Source of the DNA: Chondrilla cf. caribensis
Lineage: Eukaryota > Porifera > Demospongiae > Chondrillida > Chondrillidae
Reading direction: 5' to 3'
Length of the DNA stretch: 64,000 nucleotides
NCBI GenBank assembly: GCA_964020155.1
Contig: OZ026546.1
Coordinates: forward strand, 1,141,414-1,205,413
The first letter of the stretch is position 1; each line of letters starts with the position of its first letter. The translations under genes were made by a program, and so were the position numbers. Below, one piece after another: positions 33,286 to 46,218 of the stretch. The notes below the pieces were generated by a model that searched no databases, had not been told where the DNA came from, and saw only the letters and a program-made list of their open reading frames with translations.

Positions 33286-33760
33286 TTTTCGAATTGGAAG
33301 GATGCAAGTAGGTATTATGTGACATGAAGATTCTGGTTTGCTTAAAAAGGCCGTTGATCTCATAATTGTGATTCGAAAGACGTCGAAGAGATACTGTGCT
33401 CCTCTATAGCTGACCAAAAGCGAGGAAATTGCCTTTATCTCGTGAAATTCACTGAAAATATCTTGCCAGACAAAGTATTCCTTTGCTTGATGAATATAAT
33501 GCACAGATAATATACTAGCCCACATAGCAGAATGAAATCATATCAATAATGTGAGTGCATGCAGCTAGGAAGATTGCTAGTTCTATTAGAAACTCCCAGT
33601 TTTTTGCATTATGGTTAATGAGGTAAGTGACATGTCCAACAAGGACCAAGTTGTAATTTGTTTTCGCAGCGTCGATGAGAAATTCGAGGTTCATGAGCAT
33701 CTCATAGCTTTACATACAATTTAATGTGTTCGCCGTACCACTTCTGAAGACCTTCCTACG
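33286..33760 (+). pseudogene. hAT-like transposase relic (ZMYM1/DUF4371 type)
   Basis: Plus-strand fragments fall in the order expected for TTF/DUF4371-type domesticated or mobile hAT proteins. They are FSNWKDAS at 33286-33310, DVEEILCSSIADQ with LVKFTENI at about 33380-33460, and DQVVICFRSVDEKFEVHEHL at about 33645-33700. Stops and frame changes separate them. Identified from remembered family motifs. Confidence 0.7.
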
Positions 33761-34535
33761 GGCCTGCTGATACTTTGCACTTCATATGCTCATGATATGT
33801 TACATCAATACCAGATTTCATTGGGCTAATTGTAGCCCCCGCACCATTTGTTGTATGTTTCAATAATAATATTATTATGATTGCTATCAATGATTTCACT
33901 GGAGAATTCACCACCTCATGAGTGTGGTAACAGAAATTATACAATGGAGTTGCAATAAATTATACATAATTTGGAGTAACTCCATATTCAATCTCTCACA
34001 CTGTATGAGCATCAGCCTGAGGATACAAAGTTCAAATACTTCCAATTTAAAGTCATAATTTTCCTCATCACATGTTAAGGGGATATTTACATTCTTGAAA
34101 TCACTTTGATTGCGATAATAATATCATTATCCAGTATACACAGTTCAGTTATGGACTATTCTTACTCTAATTATAAATCGAGCCTTTCACTTTTATAGTA
34201 AAATGTAGCATAATATGTTTTTTTAATTAGCCATGCATGTTGTCATTGTGACATCTCTGAATATTGTGAATATAAAATCATCTAATTTTCAATCGAAATT
34301 CACATGGTTAACACTGCACCATAATGTATTCTCATTGTAAACCTAAAAAACCTGCATGCAAATTAATAATACATATTAAGTAATATGCCCAAAGCAATAA
34401 CAGCATTCTCACTACGTGTATATGATAATAATATGCATATTAATACTCGTTGTGGTTCTGAGCAGCTACGACATTGCATACATAGTAATGATGGTGTATA
34501 AGAGTAGTCTTGACAAACTGAGCTGATGTTGTCCC

Positions 34536-35102
34536 TTAGCATCTACTGTAGATAGAACGTATCACCCCATTGCAGCATTTGTGGAAATACGGACTGTAGT
34601 TTCGGGTCCCACAGCAGTACGTATAGGTTCCACCACTGCTTCGAATAACTCCACTACAGCATACGTTGAAGTTTGGGTTGTAGTTTCTGGTCCCACAGCA
34701 GTACGTACGACCTCCACCACTGCTTCTTAAGACTCCATTACAGCATACACTGAAGTTTGGGTTGTAGTTTCTGGTCCCACAGCAGTACGTACGTCCTCCA
34801 CCGCTGTTTCTTATGACTCCATTACAGCATACGTTGAAGTAAGGGTTGTACGTCGTACTTCCACATTGATATCTTGCTACAAAGTATAAGGCATCAATAA
34901 AAAAATATTAAAAGCATTATACATCTGATCTGAAAATGCTAGGTCACTTATGTATACTATATATTTTGGTTGCATTATTATTACAAGTATTATTATACGT
35001 ATATGTTTGGTCCAAAAAAAGCATTCACCCCTTACCTGATTCGCCCAAGATGATTGACACTGCCAATGTTCCAAAAAAGACCAGTGTTTTCCAAGACAGC
35101 AT
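34536..35102 (-). CDS. Galaxin-like secreted double-cysteine repeat protein, copy 5
   Basis: Two exons, 35102-35036 (67 nt) and 34876-34536, give 135 residues. Exon 2 has no ATG, so it is easily missed by ORF scanning. The leader is MLSWKTLVFFGTLAV then SIILGES. The mature chain begins ARYQCGSTTYNPYFNVCCNG. It continues as CCGTRNYNPNFSVCCNG-type units of 27 residues joined by SSGGGRTY and ends SIYSRC and stop. It is more diverged from copies 2 and 4, with Tyr before CCG and a Gly-rich linker, yet keeps the same intron position and phase. It is the shortest intact member and the end of the cluster. Confidence 0.85.
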
Positions 35103-36861
35103 GTTACTAACCATAATGGATTGAAAACAATGTCTTACAAAAAAGCAGAGAAACAGTAATAATCTGTTGCTATGGCAGCAGTGTAGATTATAAGCTTGAG
35201 TGATTATTTTCCAACTAAGTAAGCACTTGTCATGCGCATATCATAAGTATCACAGCTATAGATAGTGAAAGATGACTCATTACAAACTCACTGACCTACT
35301 GATGTAATCCAAATTCGTTCCCGTGTCCAAACGTGGGTTGGTATTCCAAATATCCTGCTGCTGTAAGCTGGCTGCATGGAACTTTTATACCCACGTGGAA
35401 ACCCTATGTGTTACATCATTATAGTGACTGACACGGCATTCTGTGGATACACATTGATGCATATATGGTGTGAAGAAGTCACACCTCATTGTGAAATTTC
35501 AATTCTGTCATGATGAGAGGTGTTTTGTTTATAATTATTACAGTAAAGAAATAACTATAATAGGGATCCTGGTGATTCACTGTCCTTCCCCTGCGCTACG
35601 TTACTAATTACAGATAGAGATGGGATTTATACAGTCATAATCATATGGCACATTTTAAATTGTTTGATGATCAAGGGGAAATACTGGGAATCACTGGGAT
35701 ACCTATTATAGATTATTGGGACTATATCAATTACAAATATTATGATCACTGTGTCTGCAATTGGAGATCGAAGATCACACCCATTACATGATTAATATTA
35801 AGCAATATTCCTAATCAATTTACCTGCACATAAGCCAGACTAAGGGTATAATAGAGTGAAGTTGCTAAAAGTGTTTCTTTTCAAGTCGTGTTACGGTTCA
35901 ATGTACTTTGTTTGGGGTAAATGACCATTAAATTTTGAATTTGAATAAGTGAAATTGAAAAGAGCTAGGGTTGTTTGGCTCGCTAACATCTCGTGGATAA
36001 GTTCAATGGAATTCTCTAGCCATAGATGTATGGCTAGAGAATCCAATTGAACACATCCACAGTAATTGAAATTGTATAGTTTCTGTATAATAATATGGAG
36101 CTCATATAGATTTACCATAATAATTTCATATAATATGTAGCAGCAAGGGAAATCACTGAGTCCCCTATTATAGATTGTTATGACAATAATTGTGTACTTT
36201 GTTTGGTGCATAACCATTCCAGATTTTATGTTTGAAATATTGTATGTTTTCCTCTGTACATGCATACAGCTCCTATAGATCTGCAAGTGATAAATTGCAA
36301 CAGGGATCGAATCCAGGGAATCACTGGTCCATACATGCATGCATGTGCTCCATGTTGTAGGTTATTACGACATTACTACTGCATAAGCATCACGATCATT
36401 GCATGCAGTTGCAACTTATACATAATTAGTTAATGGAATAATAATATTATTAATGGTATACTTTTATAAATTGGAAATTACTTCCATTATATATAATTAA
36501 TTGTACTATACATTCATATATTATGTTTATTGCACTTCACAAACATGCATACGTACTCCCAGTATAAATGCGATATTATATAATCAATATATATATATAT
36601 ATATATAATATTATCCTTGTCCAATGATTACGCTGCAACTTACATAATTAGTTACTGTAATTATAATGGTATACTTTTATAAATTGGAAATTACTTCCAT
36701 TAATTGTATATAATATTATCCATGTCCAATGATTATGTAATTATTGTTGTAGGACTTATAATATTAGAGTTAGAGAAAGACCTATAATATTATATTAGAA
36801 TAGAACATATTAGTTTATATTAATTAAACTGATAATAATTACTGTACAAATTATGAATAGT
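35103..36861. other. AT-rich intergenic region
   Basis: Upstream of galaxin-like copy 5 and downstream of NFRKB. It contains the copy 5 TATA box, a short hairpin near 36014-36039 ('ctctagccata' arms) and, from about 36440 to 36720, two copies of a 'tatacttttataaattggaa' block among AT repeats. No gene recognised. Confidence 0.5.
35382..35389 (-). promoter_or_regulatory. TATA box, galaxin-like copy 5
   Basis: TATAAAAG on the minus strand, 280 bp upstream of the ATG, followed by 'ttcc' as in the related promoters. The downstream 'gcaaaggtaacttg' shared by copies 2 and 4 is absent here. Confidence 0.55.
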
Positions 36862-39800
36862 CTATTGTTCTTCGCTATCACTGTCAAAAATTTGCTCCAA
36901 AGCTTCCAAATTACCTTTGTCATGAATTGATATACTGGGAGGCGGGATGTTAGTGTTAATGAAAGGGATCTCCTCCTCCTCCCCCGAGCTGCTACTGCTA
37001 CCACTGGAGGGCTGTGTGGTTATAATTGTAGGCTTTGTTGTCTTCAGCTGTACCCTCAAAATATCAGCCTCATCTTCACTACTAACTGATGTTGAGTAAA
37101 ACTTGCGATTCAACCCAACAGGAGGTATGGACATGTGTTTGAGTTGTAGCCGTTGTTTAACTTCAGGTTTTGACCTGGTCGTTGGGGTGGGTGCAGGTTT
37201 TGCTCTCTTTGTTCCTTTGCTGTATTCCTTTTTCTTGGGTGCAATGCCTGTCAGAGGTTCTTCGGCATCCATTATGGATTCAATGTCTTCTGTAAAATAT
37301 GTCTGCGACACATCTTCACTTGTAAGAGGGAAGTAGTCGTCATTGTTCCCAGTTTCAGCCTCTACTCCAGATGGTAAGATGATTTTCTGTAAATATAGAA
37401 CAAAACAATTTGATTTGACATATGTAAACCCGCAAAAAACTTGGTAGCATTAAACAATAATAGAGAGGACTAGCTCCATTCTAGAAGAGCAGAAGATTAG
37501 CCATAGTTATCGTTTAAACCTTAAAACCAGTGAAATTTACATATTAATATTAATTTCAAAGATACAGCTAGCATAATAACACAAATATTGACAAACATTA
37601 CATTGCTGTGTGTATAATGCTTAGTTCACCAAAATTATTATATATGTCAATCAAACAGAACAATCACATTCCGTCCTACTCTGCCATGCACAAAGCCGAT
37701 GGGCTCTCACCATTCTAACTGGTTTGGACATCAGTTTCTTCCTGTTCCTAATGGCCTTCTCCACTTCTCTGTGGATTCGCTCTAGAGTCAGAGGGCAAAT
37801 CAGAAAGGGATGGTGATGGGAAGCCATAGCAGTGTATACACACAGTGTACACACAATAGACACAGGTGACACCTGCGTGCATATGGCTTCTGTTCTAGGT
37901 TTGAAATTGGTAAGCAATTAATCTGTGTATCCACTAAGGCCAGTGTTTCAAACTACATCTTCATGTATGAAAGAGCTTTGGCATAAAGGCTGGTACGTAT
38001 ATAGACGCAAGTAACACACCCTATTCTACATGGTTTGAGAAGTTGGCTACTTCCAACCAGGATGGATAAGTACCACTATAATATCTTGTGTACTGGCTTT
38101 TGTAGTGTAGGTCATTACGGTGATGTGGTCAAGAGCCCTACTCATCACAAATTGTTCACATACATATTGTTACAGCCTGAGGCTACTTCAAAAGGCACCC
38201 ATCGAATGCATTGAACTATGGTTAACATGTACTACTCTAGTCACACTGCATTAACCATGTAACTGCTCCTACCAAAGTCATCTTCGGTTCTGGCCCTGTG
38301 GAGGTATATCCAGAGCTTCCTGCTACTGTCATACCTCACGCAAGGGTCCTTCTCATAGTGTAGCCTGTCAAGGGCCCCTGACACGGCTGCGTTGATCTGA
38401 CTGTCAGTGACATCCCTCACGTACTGAGATTCACGCACCAGACCACAAATCTAAACACAATAATGTTGCTATAGTAACATATTACCATGGAGACAACTAG
38501 ATAGCAAGTTAAGCACGTTTGAGTATTTGTGGATGTGGATATACGTATGTACTATAGGAGACAAGTTTATTTTATAAGTGAATAATGTTATCCATCTATT
38601 ATGATAGAATTGGCCATAAAGGTATATAGAGCTTATAGTACTGATTCAGAAATTCAAGCAGCTACATACTTAGTCTAAGAATTGTTAGTAAATGGATAAC
38701 AAGTATATCACATGAAGCAACAGATGTTGAACCACTTCAATTCCTTTCGAATGATGCACAGTTTAAACACGAATTTCTCACTTCAGCTCTTGTTCCCTCT
38801 CCACCTGGTAGCCGTGACGACGCATCCCTCACCAAGGATAAAATGGTGACCACTGAGGGACGTTCCGATTTTAATAGGAAATGTTCTCGTGCTTTGGAAA
38901 CAGCTACCCCCTGCTTAGGGATACCCTGGAGAGAAAGGTTGGAGATGTAATGCTGCTTAGGTTACTTCAGAGAGAATAAGAAATTAGTGAAAGATTAGAA
39001 GATACTGGTGATGGCACACTTGACCTTAGAAATTACATTTTAAACAAAAGTGAGAATGCAAGTAGGAATACAAGTAGTCACATGCATGCATTACTAACAG
39101 AACAGGTCAGAATACTATACTGTAGCAACTCTCTACTGAGGACACCTTTAAGATGTGCTATATCACCCCTCTCTACTGAGGACACCTTAGGACCAAGATG
39201 ATGTGTCTTAGACTATAATCACTGTCTACTGAGGACACCCCAGGACTAAGATGAGGTGCCATACAGTCTAGCTTTGGTGCTGCATAGTACAATAGACTGT
39301 CTTCATTGAAGGGTCAATTGATTCACTCAGATAACATGGATTATGAAATTGCATACATGGTCGAGTGTCTCGGATTTCGTGTGAACTTGGCTCCACAAAC
39401 AGCAACATCAGCACAAACAACAACAATCAGTACAGGTTCGTATGTATTCCCACCTTTAGAGGTCCCACAGCAGACTCGTAGCCGTGTATGGTGAACCGGA
39501 AAGCTTTGTGAGGGTTCGAATAACGTTGTCGCTCCATTTTGTGGAACACAATGACCTCTTCTGGCGACAGCGATTTCAAGGTCAAATCCTTGTCACTGGA
39601 AAACAAGTGTAGGTCATTTTAGGGCCACAGACACAACCTTTAGTGTTGCGACACATTACCAGCGTATCACTAGTTGCAGTATATGCATAGATTAAATGAA
39701 TATAAATTCTGTTTAGAGCATAGAAAGTAAAGTAAGTTTGGAAGAAAGGGATAAATTTGATGAAATCTCAACTTGATGAATGTACGTACGTAGGTATGTG

Positions 39801-42800
39801 GGTACAGTAAATGGAATGTGAAAACAAGTAATTCGAGTTAAATAATTCATGTGGATACCACTTAATTACTTTAATCAATTGATCAATTGGTTGTTATACA
39901 TTGATAATAGATTTGAAAATTACAGTTACATACGCTACATGCACTACATGCATACGCTACATGCACTACATGCATACGATACATGCACTACATGCATACG
40001 GATGTAATGCACATTGTACACTGTACAGACAGACATACGTACATACCCAGATGTAACTGGAGGGAGATAGTCTGAATAGTCGATGACAGTGTCCGCCTTA
40101 TCCAAGGTGTCCAACCAGTGCTTGAATAGTACGTACAACTCTAGGTTGCTGTCCCTACCATGACCTAGAGGAGAGAGCGCGAGAGGTGTGTATGTTGGAA
40201 AGATCTTTGAAGGTGAACTACTATCATTCCTTCCTACTGATGACAACCTTTGGGGTTGAATCATTCAGGAAGATATAATAAAGGCTGTTAAAATTACGTT
40301 TCTGAATGCTTCCTAAAGCTGAAAGGTTTATCAAACCTAGGATGATTCAAACGTAGCCAGGAAGTCTTGCTGTGTAAAGATCTTTACAGTATGTGCGCAG
40401 TACATCTACACACACAAGGGGGCAAAAGGGCATTTGGCTCTTCTCGCCTGAACTAAACTCCAGTGGGTGGTAGATCTTGGGAAGAAACATATGTATTATA
40501 CCACTATGTACATACATAGGAAATTATCACAACAATCTCCAATAATATTATTGGATGGAGATAATATCACAAAGAATAGCAAGTACATCAACTCTGTCAT
40601 TACGTGGTTCCATGGAAAAATAACAGGGCCATGTCAAACTGAACGAGATGAAGAGTTCACCATTGAATGAGTGAGTAGCTACCACCACACACGTATAAGG
40701 CGTTATGGATGTAGTGAATTAGTACACATAAGAGTGAATAGTATGTTCAAGGCTACTTGGGTGCAATACACTAGTACATATCAGGCCTCGCATGTTGGTA
40801 AAGTATGTATATTAGTACATATTTGATCATAGAGGTATTGTACATATCTCATTGCAGAGGTTCATGATTGCTACGGCATAGATAAGGGAAAACGGGTAAT
40901 TCTTGAGCAATCATGTAGCAGTGAAATAGATTGAAACAGATTGAAATGGATGAAACGTCTTGCATTTCAATCATTTCAATCTATTTCACTGCTACGTGAT
41001 GGCTGAAGAATTACCTGGGTTCCCATCTCATAGGTATTGTACACTAGACCTCATAGGTGAAGTACATACATTAGATCACACATTAGAACCCTTGATCACC
41101 ACATACATACAACCGCTTGCAGCCCTGTGACAATATTGACACTATAGGAAGCATCATACTCACCGATCCACCTCCAGTTATCGACCCTGTCTCGGAACTC
41201 GATATACGGCATGAATCCCGGGACGGGATCCACCAGGGAGGTAGCCCCCACCTCTCCCCCGAGGTAGCACAGCGCTGATTGGACGAGAGGGATCCAGGAC
41301 GGCTGCAAGTCCACCCACTGACACTGGGAGTACTCTGAGGAACGCTGCCACTGTCCCACCTTTTTCTCAATCTACACAGGATATTGTGCAAGAGGCATCA
41401 TAGCAGAAGTGTGATTGGGGTACATTTGAATGTACAGATTGTACAGATTAAAAGTGAATGTCAGTGTACAGATTGTACAGATTAAAAGTGAATGTCAGTG
41501 TACAGATTGTACAGATTAAAAGTGAATGTCAGTGTACAGATTGTACAGATTAAAAGTGAATGTCAGTGTACAGATTGTACAGATTAAAAGTGAATGTCAG
41601 TGTACAGATTGTACAGATTAAAAGTGAATGTCAGTGTACAGATTGTACAGATTAATAGAAAATGTCATTGTACAGATTGTACAGATTAAAGGTAAATGTC
41701 AGTGTACAGATTGTACAGATTAAAAAATGAATGTCAGTGTACAGATTGCATTGGATTAAGAATTGCAGTCACATGTACATACGTATATCTACCGTTCATG
41801 TGCATACAAATTTAACATGTTATGTAATCTCCATAATTCTGTGAATAAGCACTTTTGTTTTATTTACTTATGACTTATGTTTACACAAAAACATTTTTCG
41901 TTAGACTATACAATGTACCATGTGAAGATGCAAAAATGATATTGTGCTATCATATTCGAAATTTGAATAATGTGCAACTTGCTGTACATATGTTACATAG
42001 GCATTTTTTGCATAAATACTAATCATGTACATTTGCATAGTACGGAAAGCTGGTCTTTCGTACCTTATATGCACACATTATGTATCAATGAAACATGTAT
42101 ATCAACTCAATCGACACAGAGACGATGACGGTCCAACCTTGCTTAATTCCCCCTTATGACCTTTCATTGACAGGAAAATACACTTCAGGAGAGCGAAGAA
42201 ACTGGAATACAGTCCTGAGGGTGGATTCTGAGAGAGCCTACAAGTAAATGTTGGGAGATGGGAAAAACAATAAGACAGCCTCTACAGTAATACAGGTACA
42301 TATCCACTCATATGTAGTTACCTCTCTACAAGGGTACATGCACACTCACCTAGCCTACTAACCATCCACAAAATCTCCGTAATATAGAGATTTGTACAAA
42401 TTCAAATATTTCTTTCAAACTCAACATTACCAGTGGACAATTGTACAGGTCAGTATATGTTGAAAAGGATACTACACACAGAACTATACCCGTTCATTGT
42501 ACCAGCTAGTGATCAACTAGATATCAAGGAGAGGTACAACTGGTGCGTTCATTATTATGATAACAGAAACTATACCAAAGGAACGTTCACAACAACATCA
42601 TGCCTGTCCATGTGCAAACACACACACACACACACACGTACGCAGGCACACCCACACACACACACACACACACCACACATACACAGAGAACATACTGAAT
42701 TGGAGTGTCGACTTTGACCCCCATAAACTTCTTCCTCTCTTTGATCTCTTGGACTGGGAAGAGCGGTGAGTCCTTTTCCAAGGGTTTAAACATGGGTTCT

Positions 42801-43986
42801 TTAGGAGACTTTTTGGTAGACCATTTAACAGGAGCAGCTACAGCCATCTCTTCTTCCGTTTCAACCACATTGATCTCTTCTTCTTCGATCCCGTTCTTCA
42901 TCTCTTGGTCACGCCTAATGACATCCTCAAGAGTAATTCCCGTGGTATCCATGGCAACAGTTACCAGCTTGTCACCGAGTTGTCTTCTCTGTTTCCTATG
43001 ACGTCGCAGAAGGTCATTGTACCACTGGGAGGTTGGGGGTTGTGTTGTTTCACTGTTCTGGAGGGCGGTGGCAGAGAATTGGAGGTCTTCGTCCGAGCTG
43101 TCCTCCTCCCCTCTCTCAGAATGGAACTTCAACATCAAACTGAAGTGGCAAGAGGTGAACAAAACACAGTGATAAAAACACAGTATGGTGTATTTATGTA
43201 TACAGTTCTTCTGTTCTCAAATTTGATCACTTATGGGAACTCGTCTTGAAGGTATGATTGGGCAAGAAGCTGTATTATGACAGACACCATACACACAACC
43301 ATGTCCAATCATAAAGGCCACACGCATACCAGGAATTACTAGCTTTCAGAACTCGTTAGATATGTGCAGCAAAACAGACACTTGAGATGTGATCTGACCT
43401 TTTAAACTTTTTGGCTGCTCTGGTCTCGACAGTTGATCTGAACTTTCTCCTCTTCCGAGCACTCTTCAAGTCACTACCTGCTCCTCCGATTCTTTGGGCC
43501 AGCAAAGACTACAGAGCAAAGGGAAAATGTTCACCAGTATATGAACAACACAAATACATACATTTTTAATCGAAACGTATGTGTATTTTTCTCCTTTCTC
43601 CTTTTTATAGTCACAAAAATACGTATTCATTTTCTTCTTTGTCCCGAATTTGACTTTTGGGGTGCCTTTATTAGTGTCACTGGCTATTGGTTGATAAAGA
43701 TTACCTACCTACCTACATACGCATAGTATCTATGTACATAGATCTGCACACATGCATGTGTAATTACATGTACAATGATACTCTACTAACATGACACACA
43801 TATACGGTCACTAACGTATGTACGCATATTGGAACATACAGTATGCACGTGGATAATGTGGCATATTTGTATGTGCGTGTCAGTGCAAGTTTGTGTAGAC
43901 ATATTCATGCATACCAACACAAGCATACATGTATGTACGTACACACACAAACACACACACATACATGCAAACATGCATACACACAT

Positions 43987-44045
<59 letters not shown>

Positions 44046-46218
44046 ATGTCGTTTGAAAAGCACTTCAAACATTTTCATGAAGCTTTCCTTTTGTTGCTGC
44101 TGGTTCAATTTTTCTTGTTCCTTCTTTAGGTCATCCTTCATATTAGCAATGTCACTCTGGAACTCTCCCGCATTCAGCTGCTGCCATACCAACTTGAGTG
44201 GACTGCCAAACTTAAAATTTTCCTGACTGAATAACCTCTTTAAAGTATCCATCTCTAAGGCATTATCTGTATTTCCATCTTTGGGGAATTTCGGTAGAAA
44301 TTTCTGTTAACAACAAAGCACATAGAATTTATGTAGGTTAGAAGATACTTGCAATACACTATTGTAATGAATATAGGTCCCACATATACAGTGTATTAGT
44401 TAAGTGCAAACTGAATATATGTACGTATGAAGGTCAGTGGGTCAGTGGTGCTACACTGTACCGACAAAGTAATGTGTCATGTTATCCCACCTCAGCCCTA
44501 CAGGAGAGAATGCCAATAAACAATTTTTGATGTCTCTACGGAGGGTGTATCGGCTGATATGTATTCCGGGACCAAGGAATATCATTTCTATATGCAAAAA
44601 CCCTTTGGGGGAAACACCGTGTGTGTGTGCATGTGGTATGTGTACTTGTGTGTGTGTGTGCATGTGGTATGTGTGCTTGTGTGTGTGCATGTGTGTGTGT
44701 GCATGTGTGTGTGTGCTGGTTTGGTGCATGTGCGAGGTAGATTCCCCTGTTTATTCTTATCCTCTTCAATACCACTCACATGCATGGAAGCATGAGTGAA
44801 CATGCAGAAAAGTCCCTAACAGCAAGCAGTACAAAATATGGACACTTACGATAAAACACAAAGAAGAATGACGTTTAAATACATTGCCATTGCCACCTAG
44901 GTGCACCATAGATAGTGCTTTAACCGGAAACCCATCTACGTGTATGTATAGTAGGTACACAGTTGATTACCTGAAGATGTTCGCGGTCTTCATCTGAAAG
45001 GATGTTCTTCCATGTGTTCATACTAACCACATCCTTGAATACACCAAACTATATTAAAATATGTACGTATGAATGAATGGAAGACGTATAAATACATGGA
45101 TGAATACACAAGCATACTACATACATACATCAGGTTACATCACTTTTAGGAAGGGTACACAGGGAATGGATCCTTTGTAGGGGATACCGAAAGCAAAACC
45201 ACTATTCCGTTTAAGACGCTTTGTAGAAAGAGGTACTGTGTACGTAGGTGTGATATACGTAAGGCATCTATGGGGAATCCCCATCCACCATTGGTAGGTG
45301 TGATATAGGCATGTACGCGGAATCCCCATCACTCTATTGTGTAGGTGTGATATAGGCATGTACGGGAAATCCCCACCACTCATAGAGGCGTGTACAGGGT
45401 ATCCCCATCACTCTTTTGTGTAGAGTGCATCACAGAGCATCCAAATGATAGTTTTGGGCATAAAAGAATTTCCCGCAGATAAAAAATGGTGGACCAAGGG
45501 TTGGCAGATAAAGTGGTGGTGGATCAAAACTCTTCACTGTACATTGAGTGGAAATAGTGCACCAATTCTTCCACTAACACACAATTACACATTGTATATG
45601 ACATTGACAAAGTCAATGCAAAACAAGTCAAACATATCTAATGACTCTTTATCTCGACTCCAGCCCTTGTGTAGTACACAATAGTTTGGGTCACATGATT
45701 AACACATGATATTATAATACTGTTAATACATAGGTCTATGTTTCTGGTGGGGATACTTAAAAAAACTTCACAAAAATCAAAAAGAACACATGTACAAAGC
45801 GGGATCTGTGCAGTGTAGTCAACTACAGGACTTCATATAAATTACTGGGTAAGTGTGTGTGTATCATCGCGATTGAAACGCATACAAAAGCCGATACGTA
45901 ATAGCAAATACGTGAATCTGGACTCGCTCTGAATCAAATCAATAGGTACACATTGGATTTAGGTACAAATTACTAGCCTTTCAGATTACGGATAATAATT
46001 GCAGTTCTATAAGTACGGTCGCGTAGCATATCATAATATGGGTACTATATCTATGGAATACTTGTATATTTCATGATACAAGTAAATAGTACAATTCATC
46101 TAAAGCATAAAAACAGTTCATGAAACTCATGTATCCTTACATTCTCCAGCAGAACCTCGGGGACGACAAAATCTTCGTTTTTGTATCGCAATACAATTGC
46201 GTCTGTTTTGTCGGCCAT
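36862..46218 (-). CDS. NFRKB: NFRKB, nuclear factor related to kappa-B-binding protein (INO80 subunit), complete
   Basis: Nuclear INO80 chromatin-remodelling subunit that binds and regulates the deubiquitinase UCHL5 through its DEUBAD domain. Thirteen exons join in phase to 818 residues: 46218-46141, 45048-44971, 44303-44043, 43508-43399, 43139-42696, 42237-42138, 41371-41164, 40164-40047, 39595-39454, 38925-38782, 38450-38273, 37781-37711, 37386-36862. Residues 27-130 match the DEUBAD region (FKDVVSMNTWKNILSDEDRE, FKFGSPLKL). Exons 6-8 match the SSFFALL and FRDRVDNW region. Exons 9-11 hold the winged-helix-like domain, with RYSNPHKAFRFTIHGYES and AVSGALDRLHYEKDPCVRYD. The tail is short, acidic and Ser-rich. 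Human NFRKB is about 1,300 residues, so the long Thr/Pro/Ser-rich C-terminus is missing or was never present. Intron 3 begins directly with a TG array. Confidence 0.93.
39120..39260. repeat. Short tandem block, NFRKB intron 9
   Basis: Three spaced occurrences of 'ctctactgaggacacc' or a close variant, each followed by an 'aggacYaagatgatg'-like stretch. It resembles the interior of the small 'cagttaaacctctctaatcc'-type elements seen elsewhere. Non-coding. Confidence 0.55.
40898..41017. mobile_element. 120-bp inverted-repeat element, NFRKB intron 7
   Basis: Arms of 'taattcttgagcaatcatgt' and 'agcagtgaaatagattgaaa' pair with their inverted copies, closing on an internal 'ggatgaaacgtcttgcat'. A fold-back MITE is the simplest reading. 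Confidence 0.65.
41431..41747. repeat. 34-bp minisatellite, NFRKB intron 6
   Basis: About nine units of 'tgtacagattgtacagatta' + 'aaagtgaatgtcag'; the first six or so are identical and the last three carry substitutions. Each unit contains an internal 'gtacagatt' doublet. Confidence 0.93.
42618..42682. repeat. (CA)n tract at the NFRKB exon 5 donor
   Basis: Read on the gene's strand it is TG, beginning about 13 bp after the exon 5 donor (gtatgt at 42695). Confidence 0.9.
43939..44042. repeat. (CA)n microsatellite abutting the NFRKB exon 3 donor
   Basis: On the gene's strand the exon ends CATCAA and the intron starts GTGTGTGTG. The GT of the splice site is itself the first unit of the array. 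Confidence 0.92.
44621..44721. repeat. Interrupted (TG)n tract, NFRKB intron 2
   Basis: TG runs separated by 'gcatgtggtatgtg' blocks; CA on the gene's strand. ORFs across it are artefacts. Confidence 0.85.
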
